Positions 52,309-61,032 of a DNA stretch of 64,000 nt are shown one piece after another. Position 1 is the stretch's first letter; each line of letters begins with the position of its first letter. Under the pieces are notes generated by a model that was not told where the DNA came from, did not search any database, and worked only from the letters and a program-made list of their open reading frames with translations. A program made the translations under genes and the position numbers. Origin of the DNA: Pseudonocardia kunmingensis (GTDB taxonomy: Bacteria > Actinomycetota > Actinomycetes > Mycobacteriales > Pseudonocardiaceae); assembly GCF_006716445.1 (NCBI RefSeq), contig NZ_VFPA01000001.1:3275525-3339524 (forward strand). The letters are read 5' to 3'.

Positions 52309-53810
52309 GCGGCCACCTCGCCGTCGTCGCCCGCCGCGGCCGCGAGCACCTCGGCCTGGCCCGCGCCGCGCGGGAACTCCCGGACCACGCTGCCCTTGCG
52401 CACCACCAGCACGCGGTCGGCGAGCTGCAGCACCTCCGCGAGATCAGTCGAGATCACGAGAACCGCGCTGCCGCCGTCGGCCAGCTCCAGCACCAGCCGG
52501 TGGATCTCCTCCTTCGCGCCCACGTCGACGCCCTGGGTGGGCTCCTCGAGGACCAGCACCCGGGGCGCGCGGACGAGCTGGCGGGCCAGCACGACCTTCT
52601 GCTGGTTGCCCCCGGACAGCGCGCCGACCGCGGTACCCACGTCGGGTGCCTTGATCGAGATCCGGCGCAGGAAGTCCTGAGCGATGGACCTCTCACGGCC
52701 GCGGTCGAACCAGAACCCGAGCTTCGCCAGGTGCCGCAGGTGCGCGCTGGAGATGTTGAACGCGATCGACTTGTTCGCGAACACGCCCTGCTGCTTGCGG
52801 TTGCCGGGCAGCATCGCGACGCCGGCCGCGGCGGCGTCGCCCGGGGACTGCAGCCGGACGCGGCGCCCGTCGACGTGCACGGTGCCCGCGTCGGCGGGGT
52901 CCACCCCGTAGAGCGCGCGGGCGATCGCCCCGGTGCCCGAGCCCACCAGGCCGTAGAGGGCCACCACCTCTGCCGGGCGCACCTGCAGGTCCAGGCCGGA
53001 GAACGCGCCGCTGCGCCCGAGCCCGGCCACGGCGAGCACCGGCTCGCCGGTCGGGGCCGGGCGGTCCGCGGTGGCGGCGCCCAGCTCGTGGCCGACCATC
53101 AGCTCGGCCACCTGCCGGACGGACAGGTCCCCGGTCGGCTCGGTGGCCACGACCTCGCCGTCGCGCAGCACGGTGACGCGGTCGCTGATCTGCGCCAGCT
53201 CGTCGAGCCGGTGGGAGATGTAGACGATGCCGACGCCGGCGGCCCGCAGGTTGCGCACGACGCCGAACAGCACGTCGATCTCGCGGTCGGTGAGGATCGC
53301 CGAGGGCTCGTCGAGGATCAGCACCTTCGCCGAGTGCGCGAACGACTTGGCGATGGAGACGAGCTGCTGCTCGGCCACCGGCAGGTCGGCGACGCGGACG
53401 TCGCCGATCGCCGGATCCAGGCCGATCTGCGCGAGCAGCTCGCCGACCCGGGTGCGCTGGGTCGCCCAGTCCACCCGCCCGCCGGTTCTCAGCTCCCGGC
53501 CGAGGAACACGTTCTCGGCCACCGTCAGCTCGCCGAACAGGTGCGGCTCCTGGTAGACGGTGGCGACCCCCGCCTCCATCGCCGCCTGCGTGCTGCCGCC
53601 GGAGAGCGGCGTGCCGTCGATCTCCACCGTGCCCTCGTCGGCCACCTCGGCACCGGACACGATCTTGATCAGCGTGGACTTGCCGGCGCCGTTCTCGCCG
53701 ACGAGGGCATGCACCTCGCCGGCGAGCACGTCGAGGTCCACGCCGCGCAGCGCCCGGACACCGCCGTAGCGCTTCTGGACGCCGCGCAGCCGCAGCAGGG
53801 CCTCTCCCAT
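52305..53810 (-). CDS. Ribose-type (CUT2) ABC transporter ATPase (two NBDs)
   Basis: The start is ATG 53810; the open frame extends upstream through the binding-protein gene but has no start context there. The 501 residues hold two nucleotide-binding domains. NBD1 has Walker A GENGAGKST (38-46), a divergent signature LPVAEQQ and Walker B VLILDEPSA. NBD2 has a degenerate Walker A (GLVGSGTGAIAR) but a good signature LSGGNQQKVVLARQL and VLVLEEPTQGVD. A non-consensus second Walker A is normal for RbsA/MglA-type ATPases. Confidence 0.95.
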   Translation of the reverse strand: MGEALLRLRGVQKRYGGVRALRGVDLDVLAGEVHALVGENGAGKSTLIKIVSGAEVADEGTVEIDGTPLSGGSTQAAMEAGVATVYQEPHLFGELTVAENVFLGRELRTGGRVDWATQRTRVGELLAQIGLDPAIGDVRVADLPVAEQQLVSIAKSFAHSAKVLILDEPSAILTDREIDVLFGVVRNLRAAGVGIVYISHRLDELAQISDRVTVLRDGEVVATEPTGDLSVRQVAELMVGHELGAATADRPAPTGEPVLAVAGLGRSGAFSGLDLQVRPAEVVALYGLVGSGTGAIARALYGVDPADAGTVHVDGRRVRLQSPGDAAAAGVAMLPGNRKQQGVFANKSIAFNISSAHLRHLAKLGFWFDRGRERSIAQDFLRRISIKAPDVGTAVGALSGGNQQKVVLARQLVRAPRVLVLEEPTQGVDVGAKEEIHRLVLELADGGSAVLVISTDLAEVLQLADRVLVVRKGSVVREFPRGAGQAEVLAAAAGDDGEVAA

Positions 53811-54841
53811 CAGTACTGGTACTGGTCGACGTTCTCGGTGGTGATCCGCAGCGGGTCGCCGAGCAGCAGCTCCTTGCTCGCCTCGTCCCACGTGACGGCC
53901 GGCAGCTCCGCGTTCACCTCGTTCGTCGGCTGGAACGGCGTGCCGGAGGCCAGCTGCAGGCCCGCCCACGCGGTCAGGTAGCCGAGCTGCTCGACGTCCC
54001 ACAGGATCGCCGCGGACGACGAGCCGTTCTCCAGGTACTGCTTCATCGACTGCGGCGTGCCCAGCCCGACCGTGAACACCTGGCCGATCCTCCCGGCCTC
54101 GGTGACGGCCTTGGCCACCCCGGGTGCGGACGCCGTGCACTCGCCGACGAGCCCGGTCAGGTCCGGGTGGGCGTTCATCAGGTCCTTGGCCATCGTGACG
54201 GCCTGCGCCTCGTCCTCGCCCGCGTACACGACGTCGACGATCTCGGCGCCCGGGTACTTCTCCGCGGTCACCCGGCGCTGGACCTCGATCCAGGAGTTGA
54301 GGTTCGCCGCGGTCTGGCCGCACGACACGATCGCGTACTTGCCCGATCCGCCCATCGCCTCGAGCAGCGAGTCGGTGAGCGCGGTGCCGACGCCCTCCGG
54401 CGAGGCCTGGTTCACGAACGCCTCGCGCACCGAGTTCGGGGCGTCGGTGTCGGCCGTCATCACCTTGATCCCGGCGTCGGCGGCCTCCTGCAGCACCGGG
54501 GCCATCGAGTCGGGGTCGTTCGGTGCGACCACGAGGACGTCGACGCGTTGCTGGATCAGCGAGTTGACGATCTCGGTCTGCGCGCCCGGGTCCGCCGTCG
54601 ACGCACCCCGGTAGATCCACTCGAGGCCCAGCTCCTGCGCGGCGGCCTGCCCGCCGGTGTTCATCGCCTCGAAGTAGGGGATGCCCTGCAGCTTGGGCAC
54701 GAACGCGACGCTGACCTGGTCCTCGCCGCCGCCACCGCCCTCCCCGCCGCCCCCACCGGGGTTCTGCTGCGTGCAGCCCGCGAGGGCCAGCACCCCTGCC
54801 GCGGCCACGGCGAGCGCCGCGGTGATGCGCCTGTCGAGCAT
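53810..54841 (-). CDS. Sugar ABC transporter substrate-binding lipoprotein (RbsB/periplasmic-binding-protein 1 type)
   Basis: This 343-residue protein starts at ATG 54841 after AGGAAGGAG. The lipobox is LALAGCT, followed by a Gly/Glu-rich tether. The two-lobed sugar-binding fold shows FVPKLQGIPYFEAMNTGG, VDVLVVAPNDPDSMAPVL, GIKVMTADTDAP and YAIVSCGQTAANLNSW. The closest look is to rhamnose/autoinducer-2-type binding proteins. The stop overlaps the ATPase ATG by one base. Confidence 0.92.
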   Translation of the reverse strand: MLDRRITAALAVAAAGVLALAGCTQQNPGGGGGEGGGGGEDQVSVAFVPKLQGIPYFEAMNTGGQAAAQELGLEWIYRGASTADPGAQTEIVNSLIQQRVDVLVVAPNDPDSMAPVLQEAADAGIKVMTADTDAPNSVREAFVNQASPEGVGTALTDSLLEAMGGSGKYAIVSCGQTAANLNSWIEVQRRVTAEKYPGAEIVDVVYAGEDEAQAVTMAKDLMNAHPDLTGLVGECTASAPGVAKAVTEAGRIGQVFTVGLGTPQSMKQYLENGSSSAAILWDVEQLGYLTAWAGLQLASGTPFQPTNEVNAELPAVTWDEASKELLLGDPLRITTENVDQYQY

Positions 54842-54867
54842 CGTCGCTCCTTCCTCTGCGCCTGTGG

Positions 54868-55665
54868 TCAGGCGGACGTTCCGGTTCGAGTGGTGGGGAC
54901 GGGCACCCGGTGGACGGCCACGCCCACCTCGGCGAAGCCCGCGAGCGCGTCGGGGTCGGCGCCCTCGTCGGTGTAGAGCGCGGTGATCCGCTGGGGCGGC
55001 GCGAAGCTGTGCAGGGCGAACCGGCCGACCTTGGACGAGTCGAAGAGGGCGTACACCTCGTTGCAGGACGCGGCCAGCCGGCGCTTCACCGTGGTCTCCT
55101 CCACCGTGAGCTCCATGAGCCCGTGCTCGCGCGAGAGCCCGCGGACGCCGAAGAACCCCATCGCGAGCCGGCCCCGGCTGCCGACGAAGTCGCCGAAGTC
55201 GCCCACCACCGACCACGACGAGCGGCGCAGCGTGCCGCCGGGCAGCACGACGGTGACGCCGGAGTCGCTGAGCAGCTCGGCGGCGCGCAGGCCGTTGGTG
55301 ACGACGACGAGGCTCCGGCGGCCGCGCAGCTCCAGGGCGAGGTGGTAGCAGGTGGTGCTGCAGTCCAGGGCGATCGCGGCGCCGTCGGGCACCAGCGCGG
55401 CGGCTGCGTGCGCGATCGCCGCCTTCGCCTGGGCGCCGTGGCGCAGCCGCATCTCGAAGGCGCCCTCGTCGGCCCCGTCGGCCGGCACCGCGCCCCCGCG
55501 CACGCGGGCGAGGAGGTGCCGGCGCTCCAGCACCTCGAGGTCCTTGCGGATGGTCACCGCGGTGACGCCGAAGCGGCGCACGAGGTCGGCCACGCTCACC
55601 CGGCCGTCGACGTCGAGCAGGCGCAGCACCTCCTGCTGCCGCTCGTGCTCCGCGATGCCCGCCAC
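54868..55665 (-). CDS. DeoR-family transcriptional repressor
   Basis: I choose GTG 55665, where the HTH begins at once (IAEHERQQEVLRLLDVDGRVSVADLVRRFGVTAVTIRKDLEVLE); the longer TTG start adds residues without homology. The C-terminal DeoRC sensor domain has ALDCSTTCYHLALEL, VVVTNGLRAAELL and VDSSKVG-like FDSSKVGRFA. DeoR proteins bind a phosphorylated sugar and derepress the adjacent operon. The binding-protein gene begins 26 bases after its stop, so it is probably autoregulated with the ABC operon. 265 residues is standard. Confidence 0.9.
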   Translation of the reverse strand: MAGIAEHERQQEVLRLLDVDGRVSVADLVRRFGVTAVTIRKDLEVLERRHLLARVRGGAVPADGADEGAFEMRLRHGAQAKAAIAHAAAALVPDGAAIALDCSTTCYHLALELRGRRSLVVVTNGLRAAELLSDSGVTVVLPGGTLRRSSWSVVGDFGDFVGSRGRLAMGFFGVRGLSREHGLMELTVEETTVKRRLAASCNEVYALFDSSKVGRFALHSFAPPQRITALYTDEGADPDALAGFAEVGVAVHRVPVPTTRTGTSA

Positions 55666-55747
55666 CCGGCCCCCAGCCGTCCTCGAGTGATCGGTGTCAC
55701 CCGCGCAGACCCTAGGAAACGCACCCCCGACCGTCAACGAACAGCAT

Positions 55748-55772
55748 CGAAAGCACTGCAGCGCGGCTTTCG
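55748..55772. promoter_or_regulatory. Candidate DeoR operator or TRAP-operon terminator
   Basis: CGAAAGC (55748-55754) and GCTTTCG (55766-55772) are a perfect 7-base inverted repeat with an 11-base spacer. It lies between the stop of the TRAP permease gene and the start of deoR. A further TTTCG occurs at 55789-55793. Position suits either a repressor site for the deoR-ABC operon or the end of the TRAP transcript. Confidence 0.4.
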
Positions 55773-55773
55773 C

Positions 55774-57789
55774 TCAGCTGTTGTTCGCTTTCGTTTGGGC
55801 TGCGTCCGCTGCGTCGGCCCGGCGGCGCCGCACCAGGTGCACCAGCACCCCGGCCAGCGCGGCCGCGACACCGATCCCGATCGCGACCGGGGCCATCACC
55901 AGCAGCGCGACCGCCGCGACGCCGAACAGCACGCGTTCGGGCACCCCCGCGGGCCCCACCAGCCACGCGCCGGTGACGACCGCCAGCGCGGCGACCGCGG
56001 CGGCCGCCGCCAGCGTGGCGACCACGACCGTGCCGACGCCGCCCGAGAGCAGCAGGCCCACACCCTGCGGCGAGAGCACCACGACGAACGGGACGAGGAA
56101 CGCCGGGAGCGTGTACTTCCAGGTGAGCCACATGGTGCGCACCGGCTTGCCGCCGGTGATCGCCGAGGCGGCGAACGGGGAGAGCGCCGTCGGCGGGGAC
56201 ACCTCCGACAGCACCGCGTAGTAGAAGATGAACATCGCGGCGGCGAACGCGGGCACACCCACGTCCTGCAGGGCGGGCCCGATGATCACCCACGAGATGA
56301 TGAAGCTCGCCGTCACCGGGACCGCGAGCCCGAGCAGGGTCACCGCGATCGCGGAGAACACCGCGGTCAGGGCCAGATTGCCGCCCGCCATCGTCACGAT
56401 GATCCCGGCGAGCTTGAGCCCGAGACCGGTGAGCGTCATGACCCCGACGATGATCCCGGCCGCCGCCATCACCGGGATCACCGAGAGCGCGCCGCTCGCG
56501 CCCGCCGCGAGCGCGCCGAAGACGCGGCGCGGCGTCATCCAGCAGCTGCGGTCGAGGAAGCTCAGCACGAACGCCAGCACCGTGGCGTAGACGACCGCGC
56601 GGAACGGTGTCAGCCCCAGCGCCATGAACACGACGATCGCGGCCAGCGAGCTGAAGTGGTAGCCGAAGCGCAGCAGCAGCGCACCCGCGGGCTTCACGTC
56701 CAGCTCGATCGCGTGCGTGCGGTAGCGCCGGGCGTCCATCTCGACGGCCAGGATGATCCCGAGGTAGTACAGCAGCGTCGGGATCGTCGCCCAGATCAGC
56801 ACCTGCAGGTAGGAGACGCTCAGCAGCTCGGCGATGATGAACGCCGCCGCGCCGAGCGTGGGCGGGGACAGGATCGCGCCGATGCCCGCGGCGGCGAGCA
56901 CCGCGCCGCCGTTCTCCTTCGGGTAGCCGGCCTTGCGCAGCAGCGGCCAGGTCACGCCGCCGAGGGTCACGGTGGTGGCCACCCCGGAGCCGGACACCGT
57001 GCCGAGCAGGAACCCGGCGAGCGTGACGGTGCGGCCCGGCCCGGAACCGGACTGGCCGAACGCGGCGAACGCCAGGTCGATGAAGAACCGCGTGGCCCCG
57101 GACGCCGTGAGCACCGCGCCGTAGACGGTGAACAGGATGATGTAGGTGGCGGCGACGTCCATCGGCACGCCGAACAGGCCCTGCGTGCCCATCACGTTGT
57201 GCCCGACCAGCCGCTCCCAGTCGTAGCTCGAGGTGGCGAACATGCCGGGGAAGTACGACCCGAAGGCCGCGTAAGCCAGGAACGCGACCACCACCAGCGG
57301 CACCAGCAGGCCCACGGTGCGCCGCGCGGCCTCGAGCGTCAGCACGATGGCGAGGGTGCCCATCACGAGGTCGAGGTCGGTGGGCACGACGGCCCGGCGG
57401 AAGAACGAGTCCCAGTCCGCCACGATGTAGGCGAACGGGACGATCGACGCCACCGCCAGCGCCCAGTCGAGCACGTGCGGGTTGTCGGTCCGCCCGTCGG
57501 CGCGGGCCTGCTCCGAGCGGCCCCAGCCGCGGTAGACCAGGAAGGTCAGCGCCAGCCCGAGCCCCAGGAACGAGGGCAGGTACTGCTGCGCGGGCATCGG
57601 GTTGAACACCCACCACAGCCCGTACAGCGACAGGACGGCCCCGAGCACCTGCACCACGCGCAGCGGGGCCCCGGAGAGCCGGCGCGCGGGCTTCTCCGCC
57701 TCGTACTCGGCGAGCAGCGCCTCCTCGTCGAACGTGCGCTCACCGGGCGGGTCGGGGCGGGCCTCGTCGCCGTCGGGTCGTGCGGTCAT
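55774..57789 (-). CDS. TRAP transporter fused permease (4TM/12TM, DctQ-DctM type)
   Basis: This 671-residue membrane protein starts at ATG 57789, overlapping the DUF1850 stop (ATGA). The first four helices (VVQVLGAVLSLYGLWWV, VLDWALAVASIVPFAYIV and following) correspond to a DctQ-like small subunit fused to a large DctM-like domain. The large domain has repeated Gly-rich motifs such as GTVSGSGVATTVTLGGVTWP, GAILSPPTLGAAAFI and EVSPPTALSPFAASA. With the TAXI binding protein it imports an organic acid by an ion gradient. The fused form is typical when paired with TAXI and DUF1850 proteins. Confidence 0.93.
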   Translation of the reverse strand: MTARPDGDEARPDPPGERTFDEEALLAEYEAEKPARRLSGAPLRVVQVLGAVLSLYGLWWVFNPMPAQQYLPSFLGLGLALTFLVYRGWGRSEQARADGRTDNPHVLDWALAVASIVPFAYIVADWDSFFRRAVVPTDLDLVMGTLAIVLTLEAARRTVGLLVPLVVVAFLAYAAFGSYFPGMFATSSYDWERLVGHNVMGTQGLFGVPMDVAATYIILFTVYGAVLTASGATRFFIDLAFAAFGQSGSGPGRTVTLAGFLLGTVSGSGVATTVTLGGVTWPLLRKAGYPKENGGAVLAAAGIGAILSPPTLGAAAFIIAELLSVSYLQVLIWATIPTLLYYLGIILAVEMDARRYRTHAIELDVKPAGALLLRFGYHFSSLAAIVVFMALGLTPFRAVVYATVLAFVLSFLDRSCWMTPRRVFGALAAGASGALSVIPVMAAAGIIVGVMTLTGLGLKLAGIIVTMAGGNLALTAVFSAIAVTLLGLAVPVTASFIISWVIIGPALQDVGVPAFAAAMFIFYYAVLSEVSPPTALSPFAASAITGGKPVRTMWLTWKYTLPAFLVPFVVVLSPQGVGLLLSGGVGTVVVATLAAAAAVAALAVVTGAWLVGPAGVPERVLFGVAAVALLVMAPVAIGIGVAAALAGVLVHLVRRRRADAADAAQTKANNS

Positions 57790-58295
57790 CGGCTCTCCTC
57801 GACGTCGAGAACGACGGTGACCCCCGACGCGCCGGTCAGCGGCGGCAGGGGCACCGGCGGGTGACCGGGTACGTGCAGGGTGCGCTCGCCGAGCGCGGTG
57901 GCGGCGATGGAGAGGTCGCCGAACACCGGGTGCTGCGACGGCTGGGCGACCCAGCTGCGCCGGTCGCCGTCCGGCGCCGCGTCCACCGGCCCCGGCACGG
58001 CGTAGTACTCCTCGAGCACCGCGAGCTGGTCGGCGGCCAGCTCGACGAGCCGGAACCCGCCGTCGTCCTGCACCTGGTAGCGCTCCTCGGCGAGCGTGCC
58101 GTAGAGCGAGTTGCGGTAGCTCACCGCGAACGTCCCGGCGGGCACCGGTACGCGCGTGAGCAGCGCACCCCCGGTGTCGCGCACGGTGACGGCCGGGCCG
58201 GGCGCCGCGCAGCCCGCGGCGAGCAGCCCGGTGACGGCGACCGCGACCGCGACCGCGACCGCGACCGCGACCGCGACCGCGACGAGCGTCCGCAC
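57786..58295 (-). CDS. DUF1850 lipoprotein of TAXI-TRAP systems
   Basis: This 169-residue protein starts at ATG 58295. The N-terminal signal is a striking (Ala-Val)n run, followed by a lipobox LLAAGCA. The DUF1850 core follows (FAVSYRNSLYGTLAEERYQV). DUF1850 genes usually lie between TAXI and fused TRAP permease genes, as here, but their function is not known; a periplasmic accessory role is presumed. The signal is encoded by a hexanucleotide tandem repeat. Confidence 0.85.
   Translation of the reverse strand: MRTLVAVAVAVAVAVAVAVAVTGLLAAGCAAPGPAVTVRDTGGALLTRVPVPAGTFAVSYRNSLYGTLAEERYQVQDDGGFRLVELAADQLAVLEEYYAVPGPVDAAPDGDRRSWVAQPSQHPVFGDLSIAATALGERTLHVPGHPPVPLPPLTGASGVTVVLDVEESR
58237..58284. 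repeat. Hexanucleotide tandem repeat encoding the DUF1850 signal peptide
   Basis: Seven perfect copies of GCGACC (plus strand) run from 58237 to 58278, followed by one variant copy. On the coding strand each unit reads Ala-Val or Val-Ala, so a gain or loss of units lengthens or shortens the hydrophobic core by two residues without a frameshift. Confidence 0.9.
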
Positions 58296-58308
58296 GGCAG
58301 GTGCCCGG

Positions 58309-59307
58309 TCAGCCCGTCGCCTGGTCGAAGTAGGCCCGGGCGCCGGGGCAGACGTCGACGAAGCTCACGTCGCCCGCCGTGGCGGCGTCGAGATCCGCGG
58401 CGGCCGGGTGCACGGTGGTGAGCCGCTCCTCGTTCTCGAAGATCGTGCGGGTGATGTCCTGCTGGAGCTGCTCGGGCATGTCCGAGCGCACGACCAGCAC
58501 GTTCGGCACCACGACCTGCGGGCTCGGTTCGGTCTGGCCCTGGTAGGTGCCCGCCGGGATCTCCGCGGTCTGGTAGTACGGGCCGAACTGCGACGCCAGC
58601 GCCTCGGTGTACTCGGCGGTGGGGATCAGCACCATCTGGCCGGTGCTCGCCAGGTCGACGAGCGCGCCGGTGGGCAGCCCGCCCGACCAGAACCCGGCGT
58701 CGATGGTGCCGTCGCGCAACGCCTGCGCCGTCTCGCCGACCCCGAGCTGGCTGCGCTGGATGTCGGTGTCCGGGTTGATGCCCGCGGCCTCCAGCAGCCG
58801 CAGCGCGATCACCTCGGTGCCCGAGCCGGGCGAACCGACCGACACCCGCTTCCCGCGCAGGTCCGCGACCGACCGGATCCCGGTGCCGCTGGTCGTCACC
58901 GCCTGCGTGAAGTTGTTGTAGAGCTTGCCCAGCGTGCAGATCGTGACCTCGCGGCCCTCGAACTGCGCGACCCCGCCGACGGCGTCGGCCGTGGTGTCGC
59001 CGAGGGCGAAGGCGATGTCGGCGCCACCGTCCTGGACCAGCAGGATGTTGTCGACGGAGGCGTTGGTCTCCTGGACGGTGGCGGTGATGCCCTCGAGGTT
59101 CTCCGAGAGGACCGTCCCCATGCCGCCGCCGTAGGGGTAGTAGACGCCGCCGGTGCCGCCGGTCGCGATCGACAGCGACCCGTCGGCCCCGGGGACCTCG
59201 GGCTCGCTGCTGCCGCACGCGGCGAGGGCGAGCACCCCCGCCGCCGCGACGACGGTCCGGAGTCGGCGGCGTGCCGGGGTGACCCGGCTCCGTGTGGTGA
59301 CAGCCAT
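58309..59307 (-). CDS. TAXI-family TRAP transporter solute-binding lipoprotein
   Basis: This 332-residue protein starts at ATG 59307 after AGGAGGTGCC. A basic N-region and a hydrophobic stretch lead to lipobox LALAACG. The TAXI signature is clear: LSIATGGTGGVYYPYGGGM near the N-terminus, then VSVGSPGSGTEVIALRLLEAAGI and GTIDAGFWSGGLPTGAL. TAXI proteins bind glutamate, 2-oxo acids or other carboxylates. It is the first gene of the TRAP unit. The 158-base gap upstream holds its promoter, which I cannot place confidently. Confidence 0.92.
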   Translation of the reverse strand: MAVTTRSRVTPARRRLRTVVAAAGVLALAACGSSEPEVPGADGSLSIATGGTGGVYYPYGGGMGTVLSENLEGITATVQETNASVDNILLVQDGGADIAFALGDTTADAVGGVAQFEGREVTICTLGKLYNNFTQAVTTSGTGIRSVADLRGKRVSVGSPGSGTEVIALRLLEAAGINPDTDIQRSQLGVGETAQALRDGTIDAGFWSGGLPTGALVDLASTGQMVLIPTAEYTEALASQFGPYYQTAEIPAGTYQGQTEPSPQVVVPNVLVVRSDMPEQLQQDITRTIFENEERLTTVHPAAADLDAATAGDVSFVDVCPGARAYFDQATG

Positions 59308-59465
59308 GGCACCTCCTGCTCGGGAGCGGCGCTCGGCGGCGAGCGCGATCACTCCGATGGGTGCGCGCAACATCGCACACGCCACCGACGTTGTCCACGC
59401 GACGGCAATGATCGTTACGAGCCGTTCGCGAGCACCCCGGACGGCGGCGATCTCCGGGGTGCGGG

Positions 59466-60419
59466 TCAGCTCCACCGGCGGGCGGAGCGGGCCGACCAGT
59501 ACGCGCGGGGCTCCTCGGCGAGCGCGCCGAGCGCGGGCACCACGGCGGGCGGCAGCACCACGGCGGCCGCCGCCGCGTTGCTCGTGACCTGCAGCGGGTC
59601 GACCGCCCCGGAGAGCACCCGCCACGCCCACGGCTGGGCGAGCGCGGCCGCGATCGCCAGCTGGTCCAGCGGCAGCCCGACCTCGGCGGCGAGCGCCGCG
59701 GCGGCGGGCGGGGCGTCGGGGGCGCCCGGGGTGAGCCGCCCGTTCGCCACCGCCTCCTTGACGATCACGCGCGCGCCCGTGCCTGCCGCCTCGGACAGTG
59801 CCGCCCCGACCGAGGGCTCCAGCACGTTCCAGGTGGACTGGAACGAGGTGAACAGCGGCGCCCCGTCGACCTGGATCTCCAGGGCGCGCCGGACGGTGTC
59901 GGCCTGCGCGGGCCCGGAGGTGGAGACGCCGACCCGGACCCCGCGCTCCCGCAGCCCGGCCAGCGCCCGGTGCAGCGCGGTGTCCTCGAGCGCGCCGGTC
60001 TCCGGCGTCGCGGAGTGGATGTGGTAGATCCCCAGGCGCGGGCCGAGCAGCGCGCCGGTCTCGGCCACCTGCTCGTCGAACGCGGCGAGCGAGTGGTCCT
60101 TCACCTCGTGCACGGACGCGTCCACCCGCCACCCGCCCACGTACCGGTAGCCCCACTTCGACCCGATCTCGACGTCGTCGATCTCCGGGTGGCGCCGCAG
60201 CCAGCCGGCCAGGAACTCCTCGGCGCGCCCGTAGGAGCGGGCCACGTCGACGTAGCGGATCCCGGCGGCGTACGCCGCGTCCAGGACCGCCTCCGTGCGG
60301 ACGCGCAGGTCGTCGACGTCGCGGTGGGCGCCGAGGTCGGCCGCGCGCCCCGAGGTGATGTAGGCGGGGCGGGCGACGGCGGCGAGGCCGATGCCCAGTT
60401 GCGAGGTGCCGGCCGTCAC
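59466..60419 (-). CDS. Aldo/keto reductase
   Basis: I choose GTG 60419 (317 residues). A TAAGCT element lies 8 bases upstream, fitting a leaderless transcript, and it avoids overlap with the divergent gene; ATG 60473 is the longer alternative. The AKR barrel has the NADPH-fold residues: Asp-Tyr catalytic area in RYVDVARSYGRAEEFLAGWL (Asp and Tyr), Lys in IGSKWGYRY and His in IYHIHSA. SFQSTWNVLEP is the family's cofactor-strand segment. The substrate is unknown; a general aldehyde or sugar reductase is likely. Confidence 0.85.
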   Translation of the reverse strand: MTAGTSQLGIGLAAVARPAYITSGRAADLGAHRDVDDLRVRTEAVLDAAYAAGIRYVDVARSYGRAEEFLAGWLRRHPEIDDVEIGSKWGYRYVGGWRVDASVHEVKDHSLAAFDEQVAETGALLGPRLGIYHIHSATPETGALEDTALHRALAGLRERGVRVGVSTSGPAQADTVRRALEIQVDGAPLFTSFQSTWNVLEPSVGAALSEAAGTGARVIVKEAVANGRLTPGAPDAPPAAAALAAEVGLPLDQLAIAAALAQPWAWRVLSGAVDPLQVTSNAAAAAVVLPPAVVPALGALAEEPRAYWSARSARRWS

Positions 60420-60471
60420 GGGGGCGTAGCTTACGCGCGCAGACGATCGGTCGAGGGGCGCGGAGGATCGC

Positions 60472-61014
60472 ATGGACCCGACCCGGGTGCCGCGGCTCGC
60501 GGGCGAGCACCACGTCTGCGGCGAGTGCCCGATGTCCTACGCCGACACCTCGGTCGAGTCCGCCACCGCGGCCCTGCGCGGGGTGCCCGATGAGGTGCGC
60601 GCCGCCGTGTCCGCCGTGGCCCCCGCGCTCCGGCGCACGCGCCCCGACGCCACGACCTGGTCGGTCGTCGAGTACGCCTGCCACGTCCGCGACGTGTTCT
60701 CGACGTCCACGATCCGGCTGTACCGCACCCGCACCGAGGACACGCCGGTGCACGAGCCGATGCTGAACGACCTGCGCACCGTGCGGTTCCGCCACAACGA
60801 GGCCGACCTCGACGCCGTGCTCGCCGAGCTGGACGCCCACCTCGCCGGGTTCCTCGACGAGATCGCGGCCACCACCGACTGGGAGCGGGTGGGACGCAGG
60901 CGCCCCGACGAGGTGCGCACCGCCCGCTGGCTGGTGCGCCACGCCCTGCACGAGGCCCGCCACCACGTCCACGACATCGGCGCCGTCGGCCGGGCGGTCT
61001 CCGCGCCGCGGTGA
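60472..61014 (+). CDS. DinB-superfamily protein
   Basis: This 180-residue protein starts at ATG 60472; ATG 60532 would drop the N-terminal CGECP motif that related actinobacterial proteins usually carry, so the longer form is preferred. The four-helix DinB fold shows metal-ligand histidines in VEYACHVRDV and in LHEARHHVHDIG. DinB proteins include mycothiol- and bacillithiol-dependent transferases and isomerases. The exact reaction is unknown. It diverges from the aldo/keto reductase, and their longest possible starts overlap by two bases. Confidence 0.82.
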   Translation: MDPTRVPRLAGEHHVCGECPMSYADTSVESATAALRGVPDEVRAAVSAVAPALRRTRPDATTWSVVEYACHVRDVFSTSTIRLYRTRTEDTPVHEPMLNDLRTVRFRHNEADLDAVLAELDAHLAGFLDEIAATTDWERVGRRRPDEVRTARWLVRHALHEARHHVHDIGAVGRAVSAPR

Positions 61015-61032
61015 CCGCGCGTTCCGTCCGGG

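Noticed and set aside
53000..53035. Second nucleotide-binding domain of the ABC ATPase as broken
   Set aside because: Its Walker A is non-consensus, but this is the usual state in ribose/galactose-type ATPases, and the signature and Walker B are intact.
52305..54620. ABC ATPase with a 270-residue N-terminal extension
   Set aside because: The extension is the antiphase of the binding-protein gene and has no homology; the ATP-binding domain begins at ATG 53810.
60420..60473. Aldo/keto reductase start at ATG 60473
   Set aside because: It would overlap the divergent DinB start and adds residues with no family match. GTG 60419 with an adjacent -10 element is preferred, though not proven.
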